Shown: in pieces, positions 11,898 to 22,568 of the stretch
Numbering within the stretch: position 1 is the first letter of the stretch
Layout: the number at the start of each line of letters is the position of its first letter
Source of the DNA: Paraphoma chrysanthemicola
Taxonomy: Eukaryota > Ascomycota > Dothideomycetes > Pleosporales > Phaeosphaeriaceae
Reading direction: 5' to 3'
DNA: 64,000 nt
NCBI GenBank assembly: GCA_020744225.1
Contig: JAGMWG010000004.1
Span: 558,001 to 622,000, forward strand
Position numbers and translations under genes: made by a program
The notes under the pieces: generated by a model
Seen by the model: only the letters and a program-made list of their open reading frames with translations
Databases searched by the model: none
Told to the model about the DNA's origin: nothing

Positions 11898-13076
11898 TGT
11901 GGTTTGATGTGTCTGGAGAGATTAGAAACACCTGTACATAGGCCCGCGTGCGAAATGAATGTGCAAGTTCAATGTCGCCGCACGACCGCTCCTTGTGCCG
12001 AGGCAGCATAAGGTTTGCCGATCCCAAGCGCCTCCTCTCGTTCCGGCGGGTAACCAGCGGCCAGTGGAGGACGGCTATTGATCCGTGCCGTGTCACTGTC
12101 ACATGCTTTCGCGTTGTTGCATCAATGATGGATGTATCAATGTCTCATGATGACTGGATCGTAAACTACTGTAGCACTTGGGCCAAACCTCTTGACATCA
12201 GAATAACACTCACGCAACTCTCTTGTGCACCCAGAAGCCTTTCAGCTGCAAGCCTCGTGCCTCTGATATCAATTATAAGCCTTTGACTATACCTGGATAT
12301 CTAACTCCAATCTCGCCTGTCCGAGCGGTAGCATCAACGGAGCATCAAGGATACAGAGTATGTTTTCAACTTCCGCGCGGCTCCTTCGAAGTGATTATCG
12401 CGGAACGAATCCGCTAATAAAGTCAAAACGCCGACGTTCGCCGTACTCGCACTTTCTTGTCATGCGGATGTTCATTGAGGCGCATCTGCTGGTCCCCACG
12501 ACGATGATTTGGTATGCGAGTTTGTAGACGTTGGAAGAGTCCGTGTAGCCTCTCAGTAGGCCGCTGCGCCCAAATTTCGATTCAGGCAAATGAGCGACCT
12601 CGCTGCCAAGCCAAAGCTCGTCTGGTCTCCCATGGAGAAGAAGAATGATGTGTGCTTCCTTTGATCATATTTAACTCCGGCTAGGATCACTTCAGCTGCG
12701 TATTGGTTCTGAAGTAGCACGTTCTGCCCCGCTTGGACAAATCGGGCATTGGGCATTCGCAAGGTTCTATCCTAAGGAGGGCAAGAGAAAGAGCAGGATA
12801 GTGGAAAGATATAGTGGTCGACGGTGCGTACCTGTCCTTAGATCCTAATATGCACATTGATTTGTTATGTTTTCAAGTCTCCCATTGAAGATGCATCGTA
12901 TATCCCCCGTTGTACGCTCTTTTTCAACCCCACAGCTCCACAGCTATCGCTTCGGCTGATCCACACAATCTAACTAGAGAAAATTGGCACATTGATTTGA
13001 CAAGAACATTGGTCACGTGTCAGCAATAGGCATTCTATATTGATCATTGAATTGGTGGTTGTGCTATCAAAACTTG
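11898..13076. other. intergenic, no supported gene
   Basis: Upstream region of the acyl-CoA dehydrogenase gene followed by unassigned DNA. Two short minus-strand frames (12395-12762) overlap in different phases, show no domain, and I do not call them. Confidence 0.45.
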
Positions 13077-13215
13077 TCCGATATAGTATAATGGCTAGTA
13101 TATCTCGCTCTCAAGCTTGAGCGCCGAGAAGATCGGGGTAAGCATCATCCACCACAAGAGACAGGCAAAACTCGTGTATTAACGTACCATCAAGGTTCGA
13201 TCCCCCGTGTCGGAA
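13077..13215 (+). tRNA. tRNA-Glu (anticodon CTC) with a canonical intron and a 57-bp insert in the T stem
   Basis: The acceptor strands TCCGATA (13077-13083) and TGTCGGA (13208-13214) pair over 7 bp. The anticodon stem is TCTCG (13103-13107) with CGAGA (13125-13129), and the anticodon CTC is at 13110-13112. A 10-nt canonical intron follows position 37 (13114-13123); its GAG can pair with the anticodon. The variable loop is AGAT. The T stem is then split: CGGG at 13134-13137, an insert at 13138-13194, then GTTCGATCCCCCG. Removing both segments leaves 72 nt with a perfect 5-bp T stem (CGGGG/CCCCG), the usual tRNA-Glu length. Box A (13084-13094) and box B GGTTCGATCCC (13194-13204) are present. 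The insert runs from GTAAGC to CATCAAG with a TTAAC. The gene may be functional only if the insert is removed; otherwise it is a pseudogene. Confidence 0.75.
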
Positions 13216-13229
13216 GACACTCTCATTTA

Positions 13230-13234
13230 TTTTT
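13230..13234 (+). terminator. RNA polymerase III T-run terminator
   Basis: A run of five T residues lies 15 nt after the discriminator base of the tRNA gene, as expected for Pol III termination. Confidence 0.6.
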
Positions 13235-13651
13235 GCTCGCTAAAGTCGTCAAGCAGCAAACCAGTAGTATGATTCTCAACAGACGCTGAACGCTCATGGA
13301 ATAGGGAGCTGTTTCTTTTTGTTGGTTCTCAATGACCACGGCAATATGTGGACCGAGTCTTCGATTGTTGTTTCTTATTGATAATGTGCTGTTTGTTGAT
13401 ATATGCACGCCCCTAGCTGTGACTGTGCATTGATGCTGTGGAACACTAGCCAAACTGATGGTGGAAATAGTAAACCAGCAATCACGTAGAGTGACCCTAA
13501 ACAGCGGACTCTAAACATGGACCCGAACGCCTTCCCCATCCAGCCTGTACAACAGGAAGCCCATCGGGGTGAACACCAGGTAGTATTGTATCACATGTAC
13601 TTCCCCGTCTCTTACCACTCTGGAATGAATCCTCATCCGACGACTTGCATC
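13235..13651. other. intergenic between tRNA and RMD5
   Basis: Contains the 3' side of the leftward RMD5 gene. Nothing else is supported. Confidence 0.5.
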
Positions 13652-14995
13652 CTACAGCACGACCTTCTTAGCGTCTCTGGGATGGCTCTCATTCGGACAA
13701 TAGGGGCATTTGAAACGAGCGCCTTTGGAGAGTTTGTCGAGTGACTCCTGTGCAATGACGTGGCCACAGGGCATCATCATCGGGGGATTAGCATCAGTCG
13801 TCTGCTCCTTTGATACGGGGCAAACGAATATGGAGTGAAAGTGGTACTGGGTGGGAAGCGGAATTTCAACCTGGCAGAGTCAGCTTGTAAGCCAAGGGCC
13901 AGCGCGGGTGACTTACTGGTAGTTCGTTTTGCGTGGTCCACTCGGTCCGCTTTTCTTTCATGATGCTCTGCATCTTGAGTAAGTACGGCAAGGCAATGGC
14001 GCCAGCGGTGGCCGCGATGAAAAGCGGCGAGTCGGCACTCAGACCGAGCAAGGAGCAGAACTCGCGATTGAACGAGTGTGCGACTTCCTCCCACGCTGAA
14101 TCGTTGTAGAAGATGCGCCGATATGGCGAGTCCTCGATGTTCTGCCAGTAGGCCAGTGCGCCCATGAGCTCCTGGACTTCGCGTGTGTATCTCTTGGAGA
14201 AGCCACAGAGCTCATGCAAAGCGTACATGTGCGCACGGAGGGGGCCGTCTGGGTGATGGTCGGTGTAGGCCTTGTCGCCAGGTGCAATGAACAGACCAAT
14301 GAATTGCAGGCGGCACAGCTCAAATTCGAGGTTACTGCCTCGTGATTCCAGGAGGTCGCTGCGCTCTTTAGCCCACGCTATGGCTGGTGCCAGGTTCTTC
14401 TCGTTGCGAAGCTCGTGCAGAATGTAGTACATGTCAGCAAACTGCCGCTGCAGCTTCTCCGAGTTGAAGGTACCCTCGGCGAGATCCTTCTCCCACGACT
14501 CCCTGAGGTACGGGTTGGGGGTGTTGAGGGTGGGCTCGGGGTGCGGGGGGCGGCGGTTGGCTTCTTCTATGAAGGTCGAGGCCACATCAAATTGGCCTTC
14601 GCGGAGCAGGTGCATGGCGATGGCGCGGTTGATGAGGGAGGGGTGCGACGAGAGGGCATCGTTCTCGGCGGAGGGCAGCGGCTTGTCTTTGAATTTCTGC
14701 GGCGGCAGTATCAGCGCACACGGTCGCGCAGCGGGAGGCGGGGCGCTACCTTGTCCAGCACCTTGCCATACTTGTTCAGGCCCGAGTAGATGGGCTTGAG
14801 GTCTTTCTGGGCCGTCTCCAGCGCCTTCTTGAAGGGGTCCTGGAGCTTCGCGAGGGTCAAAGGCGCGGCCTCGCCGGCGGCAATCTTGGCGCGAGCGGCA
14901 GTGAGCAGGTCAATCGTCTTTTGCACGTCGCTGATGCTGGTCGACAGGTTCGCGCTCGCCTCGAGCAGCTCAACTTGCTCGCGGAGGTCGTCCAT
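13652..14995 (-). CDS. RMD5: GID/CTLH E3 ubiquitin ligase subunit Rmd5 (Gid2)
   Basis: The exons are 14995-14750, 14696-13917 and 13870-13652. The introns are 53 nt (GTAGCG..GCCGCAG) and 46 nt (GTAAGT..TGCCAG), both phase 0, and give 414 aa; the yeast protein is of similar size. The order fits the family: a helical N-terminus, then a LisH/CTLH-like stretch (about residues 90-190, with INRAIAMHLLREGQFDVA and FADMYYILHELR), then a CRA-like helical region (about 190-330). The C-terminal RING-like domain (about 355-410) has FVCPVSKEQT, MMPCGHVIAQESL and FKCPYCP. The second position of the first Cys pair is Ser (CPVS), matching the non-canonical RING of this family. Rmd5 pairs with Fyv10/Gid9 to form the catalytic part of the GID complex, which ubiquitinates gluconeogenic enzymes when glucose returns. 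It is divergent from the STB6-like gene. Confidence 0.93.
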
Positions 14996-15505
14996 GCTGC
15001 GGGGCGCGCTGGGCGGTGCTAGGGGCTGGCGTGGGGCGGAGAGATGTAGCAGCAGACTGTCCGACAGAGCGCGTCACTGTCGCCCATGGCCGTGGTAATC
15101 AAATCGGACACGAATAGTGCGAGTGGGTGGTGCTGCTGCGGGCGTCCTGCACGATAGACAACCAGTCCCAGCACCACTACCGAGCTCTCGCGATTGCACT
15201 ACTAGTACAGGGGTCATACCGACGGCATGACGTGGGGGGAGCTTCCGACGCCAACGGCCGTGCAGCTCCCAAACTGCACTGCACCCACCACAGCGACGGT
15301 CCATCTCGACCATGCCGAGCACACAGCAGCCATCGCCCCCGGTCCTGTTGCGCGTCCCTGGCTGCAGAGCTGTGCGCGGGCAGCGCAGACACATTCGCCC
15401 AGCACTGGCACCATGAGAAGCCGTCCCCGACGCGCCCCCATCACAGCATCACCCTCCCTCGTCGTGCCGTACGTACTGTAGCAGCACGTCGACGCTGCCG
15501 CCATC
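14996..15505. promoter_or_regulatory. shared divergent promoter region, RMD5 / STB6-like gene
   Basis: The 510 bp between the start codons at 14995 (-) and 15506 (+) must hold both promoters. It is GC-rich with no clear TATA element. Open frames within it belong to neither gene. Confidence 0.55.
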
Positions 15506-18178
15506 ATGGCCACGGCCGTCCCCGGCCCCGCCCTGCGCACCGAGTCGGAGCAGAAGCTGCGCAGCAAGATGCCCCCGCTGCAAACGGCCGCCCTGTCGCG
15601 CTCCAGCACGGCGCGCTCGCGCCCACAGCCGCCCACCAAGGCCTCAACCACGGACGCCATGCAGACGCTGGCCGTGGCCGCGTCGCCACCCTCGCCGCCG
15701 GGCCACCAGCGCTTTGTCCTCACCGACATGGTCGCCGCTCGCTACCTCGAGGAAGACGCCAAGACCACGGTCCTCGCCCGCCGCCAGAGGATCGAGGGCT
15801 ACGAGATCTATGTCGTCGAGCAATGGGCCTGCTCGCGCGCGCATCCCACCTTCCTCATCACCACCTACACCGGCAATCCCGCAGACGTCGTGCTCGCCAC
15901 CGTCATCAGTGTCCCTGCCGACGAGGGAGAATGGTCGCCGCAGATGCGTCTGTACTTCACCTCGCTGAGCGAGTACCATGCCCGTCGCCAGGAGACGCCC
16001 TACGGGACACTGATGATCACGAACCTGAGCGGCTTTCCCTCGTCGCTGACCGTGATTCCCATTCCTGGCGGCAACATGAAAAAGTACCGCGAGATCTTCT
16101 TCGTCAACGAAAACCTCAAGAGACTGGGATGCTCTGGCCGTCTGGGCATCAAGCTCGCACCACCCAGCAGTGCAACTGAAGCCAAGTTTCACCAGCTGTA
16201 CCGCACGAGTGAAAAGATTCCCCTGAATGCATCCGTCATTGAGCTAGTCAAACTGTGCCAAGTTGCTCTCGTGCTATTCGGCAAGCTTGAGCCTGAGTAC
16301 GCCGATGGCTTGCTCTGTGACGTGACTGAGAAAGCCGTCAACGACTGGTGGATCGAGTTTGGCGCCGAGTACTATACCGTAGAGCCGCACGATGGCATCC
16401 TTGGCCCTACGACAGTTGCCGGGTTACTCGGGATGCTGATGGGCGCGCGCAACAGGCTAAGCGCGTGCAACGCGCCAGTGGCCAAGGACGTTTTTGATAT
16501 TGAGAGCACAAAGCGAGGTATCGCGCACTTTCAGAAGTCACAGCATCTACCACGGTCACGCCGTTTGGACAGGCAGACCATGGATAAGCTTCGTAGAGCC
16601 ACAGCCAAAGCTGCCAGCAAGGAAGGATGGGCTGTTCCACGAGCCTTCAAATCTACGGTCGCTGAGCTAGGCGGCAAAGGTGGTGAAATGGTCATGGGCA
16701 TGGTTGGGGCTGGCCAGAAGGACGGCATAGCCGAAGTTGAAACCGTCGATATCGACCAATTCGTCGACCTCGTTCGTGGAGAACACGCCAAATGGCTTTG
16801 GCATGGTAAGCCCCGCAAATCGAACACGGTGGATATGTTCAATCGCCTGCCTGGCGAAGAACGCTCAGTGTCTCCGGATATGCAAGACAAGAAGCCACTT
16901 ACGAGAGAGTCTACTCTCGACCAACACAGGCTGGTCAAGCGGGAGAATACGGCCGACAGCATCAAGACCACCGAGGTCTTCTCACCAGACGGCATTGAGA
17001 GAGACAAAGACAAAGACCCATTTTCGAAGCGTGCCGCCATCAAGGCTATCCCGGGTAGCGGGCTACGTCACATCAAGGACGCCGTCGGCCTTCGTACGCA
17101 TGCGAGCAAACTGTCGAGGGAAGAACATGGGCGCCATGGATCACATCGGAGTAGGAACGATCTGCATGCGTCCCCTAGTGTAGAGACCAACGATCATCGA
17201 TCGGACTCTGATCAGGGGCGAGTCCAGAAGGAATACGATCACTCAGCCGATGCTCCCGCCCGAAGCGCATCAACAGGTGTCGAAGCCTCGTTCACCAAGG
17301 TCTTGACGGAAACCCCTCGAGATTCCGCAACTAACCTTACTCTTGACGCCCTGCCCAATGGCAGCCCCGAAGCATCTGCGCTGCGGGTTTCCGTCGCGGA
17401 GAGCGATACGTCAACACAGCCTCCTGCGCTCGAAGACTCCGTCGCAGGCTCCATATACCGTGGTATCAAACTGAACGAGGCACTCCCCACCGAGAAAGCT
17501 CATGAAATCCCAGCTCTGCTACGTCGTACGTACTCTGGCGATCAGCTTGACTTGAATCGAACGCCACGCAATGAAGAGTGGTGGCCCCGCCATCTTTCAT
17601 TCAGCATCGCAGAAGAGAACGTATTGAAGTGGCCGGGCATTGCCCTCCCCGAGGCGGGTGACGATGCGGATAATGAGCTTGATGCTTCGTCTGCCACCCT
17701 GACCGCAAGACTGGCCGTGCAGAAACTACAATCAGAACAGCTCAAGCGTTTACATCATCATTTGGCGTTGTTGTCGAACAAGGATGAGACCTGGGTGACC
17801 TCTCGCCTCAACGACCTCCATGATCTCGAGGCCGCAGCCGATGCCGACATAGAGACCCTCGACTCAATCTACTACCCGCGGCTAGACACGTACCATATGC
17901 TACGCGAGGATGCACACGCTATTATCACGAACAACCGATCTCAACTCACTGTAACACTTCGAGAGCTCGGGAACATGGGTGACAAGTTGGATTATGAGAT
18001 CAGCGCTTTGAGGAGCAAAGTCGAAGACGTCGAAGATGCTCTCGGGGAGTTTGAAAAACAAATTCAGTTTGTGGAGAGCCGTGCGAGTGAGCTGGAGAGA
18101 GTACTTGGAATGAAAGAAGGATGGTGGCACTGGCTGCTAAGGATCACTACAGGAATTGGCAGGCCGCCAGAAGAGTGA
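15506..18178 (+). CDS. STB6/STB2-like protein, intronless, 890 aa
   Basis: One uninterrupted frame of 890 aa. Residues about 70-330 form a compact conserved-looking domain: RYLEEDAKTTVLARRQ, GYEIYVVEQWACSRAHPTF, TTYTGNPADVVLATVISVP, then a segment ending RRLDRQTMDKL. I match this to the N-terminal domain of the fungal Stb2/Stb6 family (yeast proteins reported to bind Sin3), from memory and with moderate certainty. The stretch GILGPTTVAGLLG resembles a peptidoglycan-binding-like helical fold. Residues about 420-730 are low-complexity, Ser/Asp/Arg-rich and probably disordered. Residues about 740-870 are coiled coil, ending in an aromatic amphipathic tail (EGWWHWLLRITTGIG) that could touch a membrane. 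The start is the first in-frame ATG and sits in a GCCATCATGGCC context. Alternative: an unnamed Pezizomycotina-specific scaffold protein. Confidence 0.85.
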   Translation: MATAVPGPALRTESEQKLRSKMPPLQTAALSRSSTARSRPQPPTKASTTDAMQTLAVAASPPSPPGHQRFVLTDMVAARYLEEDAKTTVLARRQRIEGYEIYVVEQWACSRAHPTFLITTYTGNPADVVLATVISVPADEGEWSPQMRLYFTSLSEYHARRQETPYGTLMITNLSGFPSSLTVIPIPGGNMKKYREIFFVNENLKRLGCSGRLGIKLAPPSSATEAKFHQLYRTSEKIPLNASVIELVKLCQVALVLFGKLEPEYADGLLCDVTEKAVNDWWIEFGAEYYTVEPHDGILGPTTVAGLLGMLMGARNRLSACNAPVAKDVFDIESTKRGIAHFQKSQHLPRSRRLDRQTMDKLRRATAKAASKEGWAVPRAFKSTVAELGGKGGEMVMGMVGAGQKDGIAEVETVDIDQFVDLVRGEHAKWLWHGKPRKSNTVDMFNRLPGEERSVSPDMQDKKPLTRESTLDQHRLVKRENTADSIKTTEVFSPDGIERDKDKDPFSKRAAIKAIPGSGLRHIKDAVGLRTHASKLSREEHGRHGSHRSRNDLHASPSVETNDHRSDSDQGRVQKEYDHSADAPARSASTGVEASFTKVLTETPRDSATNLTLDALPNGSPEASALRVSVAESDTSTQPPALEDSVAGSIYRGIKLNEALPTEKAHEIPALLRRTYSGDQLDLNRTPRNEEWWPRHLSFSIAEENVLKWPGIALPEAGDDADNELDASSATLTARLAVQKLQSEQLKRLHHHLALLSNKDETWVTSRLNDLHDLEAAADADIETLDSIYYPRLDTYHMLREDAHAIITNNRSQLTVTLRELGNMGDKLDYEISALRSKVEDVEDALGEFEKQIQFVESRASELERVLGMKEGWWHWLLRITTGIGRPPEE

Positions 18179-18570
18179 CTTGAAGATGCAAGCTCCTGTA
18201 TTGCGATATAATCATGATACCCTTCAGCCTTTTGTACAACCTTTGTAGCAAGGTGTACTTAGTAATTGCGAATCTACATTTCCCAGAATTGGGTCATTGT
18301 CCCGTGGGCCTCATCAAGCAGGCCAGCGTTTGATCACGCTATTTTCAATTGGTTCTCAAAATCGTGCTGGATTTAATTGGGAAAATATCACAGGAATGAC
18401 GAGGAGTGGCGGCTGGCCCCACACATCTGGCACCACTTGTAGATCGTCAGCGGGCACCCCACATAGGCATCTTACACACGACTTTCGGCTAGGGATTTAT
18501 GACTGCGAGCTTATGTTGACGACGCTTCCTGTTACAGAAACTTCACAACTTCGAGATACATCCAAACAGA
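18179..18570. other. intergenic
   Basis: 3' side of the STB6-like gene and upstream region of the VOC gene. An open frame across 18297-18722 has no domain and overlaps the first VOC exon in another frame. Confidence 0.5.
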
Positions 18571-19826
18571 ATGACATTCGACGACCTCAAGGAGAAGATC
18601 ACCCCTACTGTAAGACTGCAATTTTGAACATTCCAAGAGCTGTGAAGACTACGAGGCCCAGGCCCAAACCCAAGGCTTGCATCGACATCTTGCGTCGCGG
18701 ACTCGCGGCTGACACTGTGTAGCATCCAAGTCGGGAATCATCTCCGAATCGGGGCTCATCAGTTCCACAAGCAGAGGCAATTCCCAAGCCTTGCAAGCCC
18801 CTTCGTCAATGGCAGGAGGAGCAAAAAATCAACCGAAATGCACAAATCAAACTCACTAAACTTGTACATATGCGATATCAACACCCCGATCTAGACCAAA
18901 TCACGACATTTCTGCGAGACTTTGGTATGAGCGTTGCACAGAAAGCCGATGGTAAGAGATGGTACAAAGGCTATGGCGAGGACCAGTATGTCTACTATGC
19001 GCAGCAAGGGGAGAAGAAATTTCTTGGGGGCACGTTCGAAGTCGAGAGCTTTGCGGAACTCGAAAAGGCATCCAAGGTGGATGGCGCGAGTCCTATTCAG
19101 GAGCTGAGTGACGCCCCCGGCGGCGGACATCTGATTACGCTCCACGATCCCGAAGGCTTTCCCATCAATTTGATCTATGGCCAAGAGAAGAAAGAGCCAG
19201 GCCCATTTCCTGAAATTCTGACCACAAATTACGAGCACGAAAAGCCACGAATAGCTCGATTCCAGCGCTTCAAACCCGGCCCAGCCGCCGTCCATAAACT
19301 GGGTCACTATGGGCTTTGCGTACAAAACTTCGACGCAGAATTACAATGGTACACACGCAATTTCAATATTGTTCCCACCGATTTCTTGTATGTCGACACA
19401 CCTTCTGGTAAGAAGGACGTGGCCATTTTTGCGCACATCGATCTTGGACCGGGGTACACAGATCATCATACTATTTTCTTTAGCACAAACAAGACTACAC
19501 ATGTTCATCACTGCAGTTTTGAAGTACATGACTTCGACACGCAGAACCTCGGCCACGAATGGCTTGCGCAAAAGGGATACAAGAGTGTGTGGGGCGTTGG
19601 CAGGCACATACTAGGGAGTCAATTGTTTGACTACTGGTGGGATACTACTGGCAACATGATTGAGCATTATGCGGACGGTGACTTGGTCAATGAGGATACG
19701 CCGGTGGGATGGGGAGAGGCTGGCGACGAATCTTTGGCTGTCTGGGGTGAGTATGCTTGTAATTGTTCAATGTATGGGCACTGACAACAAGAAGGTCCCG
19801 AAGTGCCAAAGTGGTTTCTGGATTGA
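18571..19826 (+). CDS. two-domain VOC protein, extradiol ring-cleavage dioxygenase-like
   Basis: The exons are 18571-18609, 18723-19746 and 19795-19826. The introns are 113 nt (GTAAGA..TGTGTAG, phase 0, GCTGAC branch point) and 48 nt (GTGAGT..AAGAAG, with ACTGAC), giving 364 aa. The short first exon (MTFDDLKEKITPT) is inferred because the main frame is open upstream of its first ATG without another start. There are two vicinal-oxygen-chelate repeats. The N-terminal one runs from KLTKLVHMRYQHPDL to HDPEGFPINLIYG. The C-terminal one holds the candidate metal triad: His in KLGHYGLCV, His in HHCSFEVHD, Glu in GNMIEHYADG. This His-His-Glu pattern is that of Fe(II) catechol-type extradiol dioxygenases, so aromatic-ring cleavage is likely, but the substrate cannot be read. 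No targeting signal is seen, so it is probably cytosolic. Confidence 0.88.
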
Positions 19827-20286
19827 GGTGTTGAAGTATACAGGTCTGCTGGCTGATCCACTTGCTTCGCCTTAGCGCAATGCAGATTGAGATACGTTGA
19901 GAGTACAGAAACAGTATATAGCGAGCAGAGTGGCCATCAGTAGCGGTCTTGAAGAAAAACATTTCACCGCCTTTCGCAACAGGCTGGCTCGAATCATTGG
20001 GCAGAATGCGGTCTCCAGAGCAATCGTGCAAGTTCTCGTTGGCCATCTCTCAATTAGGGAAAGAAGATGATGAAGTTAGTCAAGGACAAGATGATTAGAT
20101 ATATTCAATTTGATGGACTCGCATCGACAGTGCATGCCATAAGATGCTTCCAAGTAGTCGCCTGAATGAGGAGACACCATTCGACATGCATCGAACCAGT
20201 AGAGTTCAGAGCTCGTGCATCTGAGAGAACCCTTATCGCCCCACGATTGAAGTAGTCGAGCATTTGTGTGAGTACATCGATCGCAT
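19827..20286. other. intergenic, convergent 3' ends
   Basis: Lies between the 3' ends of the VOC (+) and nuclease (-) genes. No gene is supported. Confidence 0.5.
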
Positions 20287-21315
20287 TTATAATTCAAGTA
20301 TTTCTTGCTTCTCCCAACTGTGATCATCGGTTCGCTCAGATTCTATCAGCTTGTTCAACCACGTCCCAAGTCTAAGTGCAGCCTTGCTGATCTGTAACTC
20401 CACAATAGGAACCGCACCGAGGGCGTAGCCACTAGTACCGAGGTCTGTACCATTACGGATCTCACTATACACATAGTCGCAAGTCCATCGGTTGCTCTCT
20501 GTTGCCCAGCGGGAGGCACACTTTTCGGGTGTCGCAGGATCGCTACAAGCCAGCCACATGTATGGTGCTTCGTAAAATTGATCCTTGCGGATGCGGGTCA
20601 CAAGTCCAGTGAAGAACGGATCGATAGATTGACTGGAAAAGGGCTTGCTTACGTTGGCGGCAAAGTATGGTATGTACCCATCCCATACCTGTTATTGTCA
20701 GCCTCGAGTAGACGGAGGATTCGCATATGTACTCACCGCGTGCAATTCGGTGGACACATTCCCGAACTTGACCTTGTAGAAGTTCCCACCAGCTGCTCGG
20801 CCTGATGCATGCAATGGCTGGTTGATATCGCCCAAGAAGTGCGCAACCCACTTGAGCGCAAAGGAACATGTCAAATTGGTACCTCCACTCAACGCTCCGC
20901 TCTTCACATGGCCTACGCACTCACGCAGTATCCCAGTTTGATTCGCGATAGCGCTGACAACGCAGCCTCCTTTCGCGCAGTCGCTTGTGTAGTCGAGATG
21001 ACACCGCTGTGGTGCCCAATCATGTGTGTCTATCCAATGCCACTGGTACGAGAAGCGGCCCTCGGTCGTGTGAGCGTATGCATCGGCCCAGGCAGCGGCG
21101 CGCCCAACGGAGCCGCCATATTGGGGTTCGAGAATGTCCGCGAGCACCGATGCAGTTTGAGGGGTGAAGAAAGTCTCGGCCATGAATCCGATCTGATTGT
21201 GGACTGCAACGCGTTAACTATGCCATCGGGTTATTCCGAGGTAGTTACCATCTGTGTTCCAGCACGCAGCAGTGGCGAGGAGGATAGCCCCGCACAACGT
21301 ACGCTTAATCGACAT
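20287..21315 (-). CDS. secreted S1/P1-type zinc nuclease
   Basis: The exons are 21315-21249, 21203-20737 and 20688-20287. The introns are 45 nt (GTAACT..TTGCAG, phase 1) and 48 nt (GTGAGT..AACAG, phase 0, branch CTGAC), giving 311 aa. An 18-residue signal peptide (MSIKRTLCGAILLATAAC) ends just before the Trp that must be the mature N-terminus. Counting from it, W1, H6, D45 and H60 sit exactly at the nuclease P1 zinc-ligand positions. The later set (H126, D130, H136 in WVAHFLGDINQPLH; H159, D163 in LHAVWD) has P1 spacing with a ten-residue insertion. All nine ligands are therefore present. The family cleaves single-stranded DNA and RNA and removes 3' phosphates outside the cell. The motif after W1 reads NTDVH rather than the usual WGxxGH, so the glycines are missing. 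Several NxT/NxS sites fit a glycoprotein. Confidence 0.93.
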
Positions 21316-22568
21316 CCTTTTGAGCCTTTCGTTTCTCGATCACGTACTGCATAGAGATATGGTGCAGGTGTTTGTCAGGCAAGCCAACGGACGACCTCGA
21401 TAGCCGCTGTGTAAAGCGGGAGGCTGGGGCTCAGCTGGGGAATATCGCCGCCTCAGTCAGTACTCGGGTGCTGCGAGCCAAATTTGATAGCAGTCTCTCT
21501 GCTCGTTTCACGGTCGTGCATCTCGCCTATCCGCAACACTGTTCAAACTCCTCGCAGCTGGAGGTGTAATGGGATGACGTACCTTCTGGGCTTAGGGCAG
21601 GTCGGACAGGGGTCATGCAGGTGGTCCAGCTAAGCAACGAGCCGCTCGACACCACCCCAAGATCTGCCCCACACCCAGGATGGCAGTTCGAGTGAGCAAC
21701 ATTCACTGAGTTTGAGCAATTACGGATTCCAGTATGCATCATGCTGACCATACACGTTTAGAATATTGCGTGACAAGGTTACGTTCGTTTGATTCTACAA
21801 GAACACGCTTGATACCACGGAACAACGCAGTTGTGCCTTCCACGTTATGCTCGAGACGCACTACGTATGTAGGAGTGTGGCCTCGCTGTTCTCACCACAG
21901 TTCTCAGCTACAGTTCGGAGCGTTTAATCAGCTTCTCTATCTCCCTGTTTCGTTTGTGCTGCATCAGCCCTCGTATCCGAGGGTTACTACAATACCTCTA
22001 GCACTAAAACGACACTCTCACGACAAGCTTGAGGACTACGTGTGATGTTTGTCAGTCAGTCTGGGCGCATTTGTGTTGAGCTCGCGGTCATCTGTGTTCT
22101 GAACCAAGCAGCTCCTCACATAACCCCTTCAGATAGCCGGTCGATAAAAGGTTGGCCCGACGATTGCGTGAGGGCACCGCAGCGCCGAGAAATGCAAAAG
22201 TACGCCTGGCCACCGGGTCGGGGATTTCGGGCTTGAGGAGAAGGGTATGTATGGACAGCACCTGCAGCTGCTAGATGGGCATCTCTGAAAGCCGGTCCAA
22301 CAAGGCGATGGCTTGGCCGGGGTGTGGTGTAGGTAACGAACGGGGCGAAGCTTGCGATGACGACGCCAGGCATCATTAGCGGCAGAAACTTATGACGGCC
22401 AATCACGCTGATCGTGTCATGGCGCACATGTTACAAGCAAGTCGAGCATAGCAGGCTTGCGGGGACAGCAGCCTACACTACATAGCACAGCACTCGTCCT
22501 CTATTTTTCCAGTCCGCACCCTTATTCCCTGCTGATGTCGTGATCCACGTCACCCGTCAAGCCCTTCG
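21316..22568. other. divergent intergenic region, nuclease / glycosyltransferase
   Basis: 1.25 kb holding the upstream regions of the nuclease (-) and glycosyltransferase (+) genes. A pyrimidine-rich stretch lies near 22495-22530 ahead of the rightward start. No other gene is supported. Confidence 0.5.

Noticed and set aside
12395..12762. Two overlapping minus-strand frames that might be a frameshifted gene
   Set aside because: The frames overlap rather than abut, and neither side has a protein-family signature.
15127..16179. 350-codon plus-strand frame overlapping the STB6-like gene
   Set aside because: It is Arg/His/Pro-rich, as expected from an off-frame reading of GC-rich coding DNA. 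The STB6-like frame has the conserved domain.
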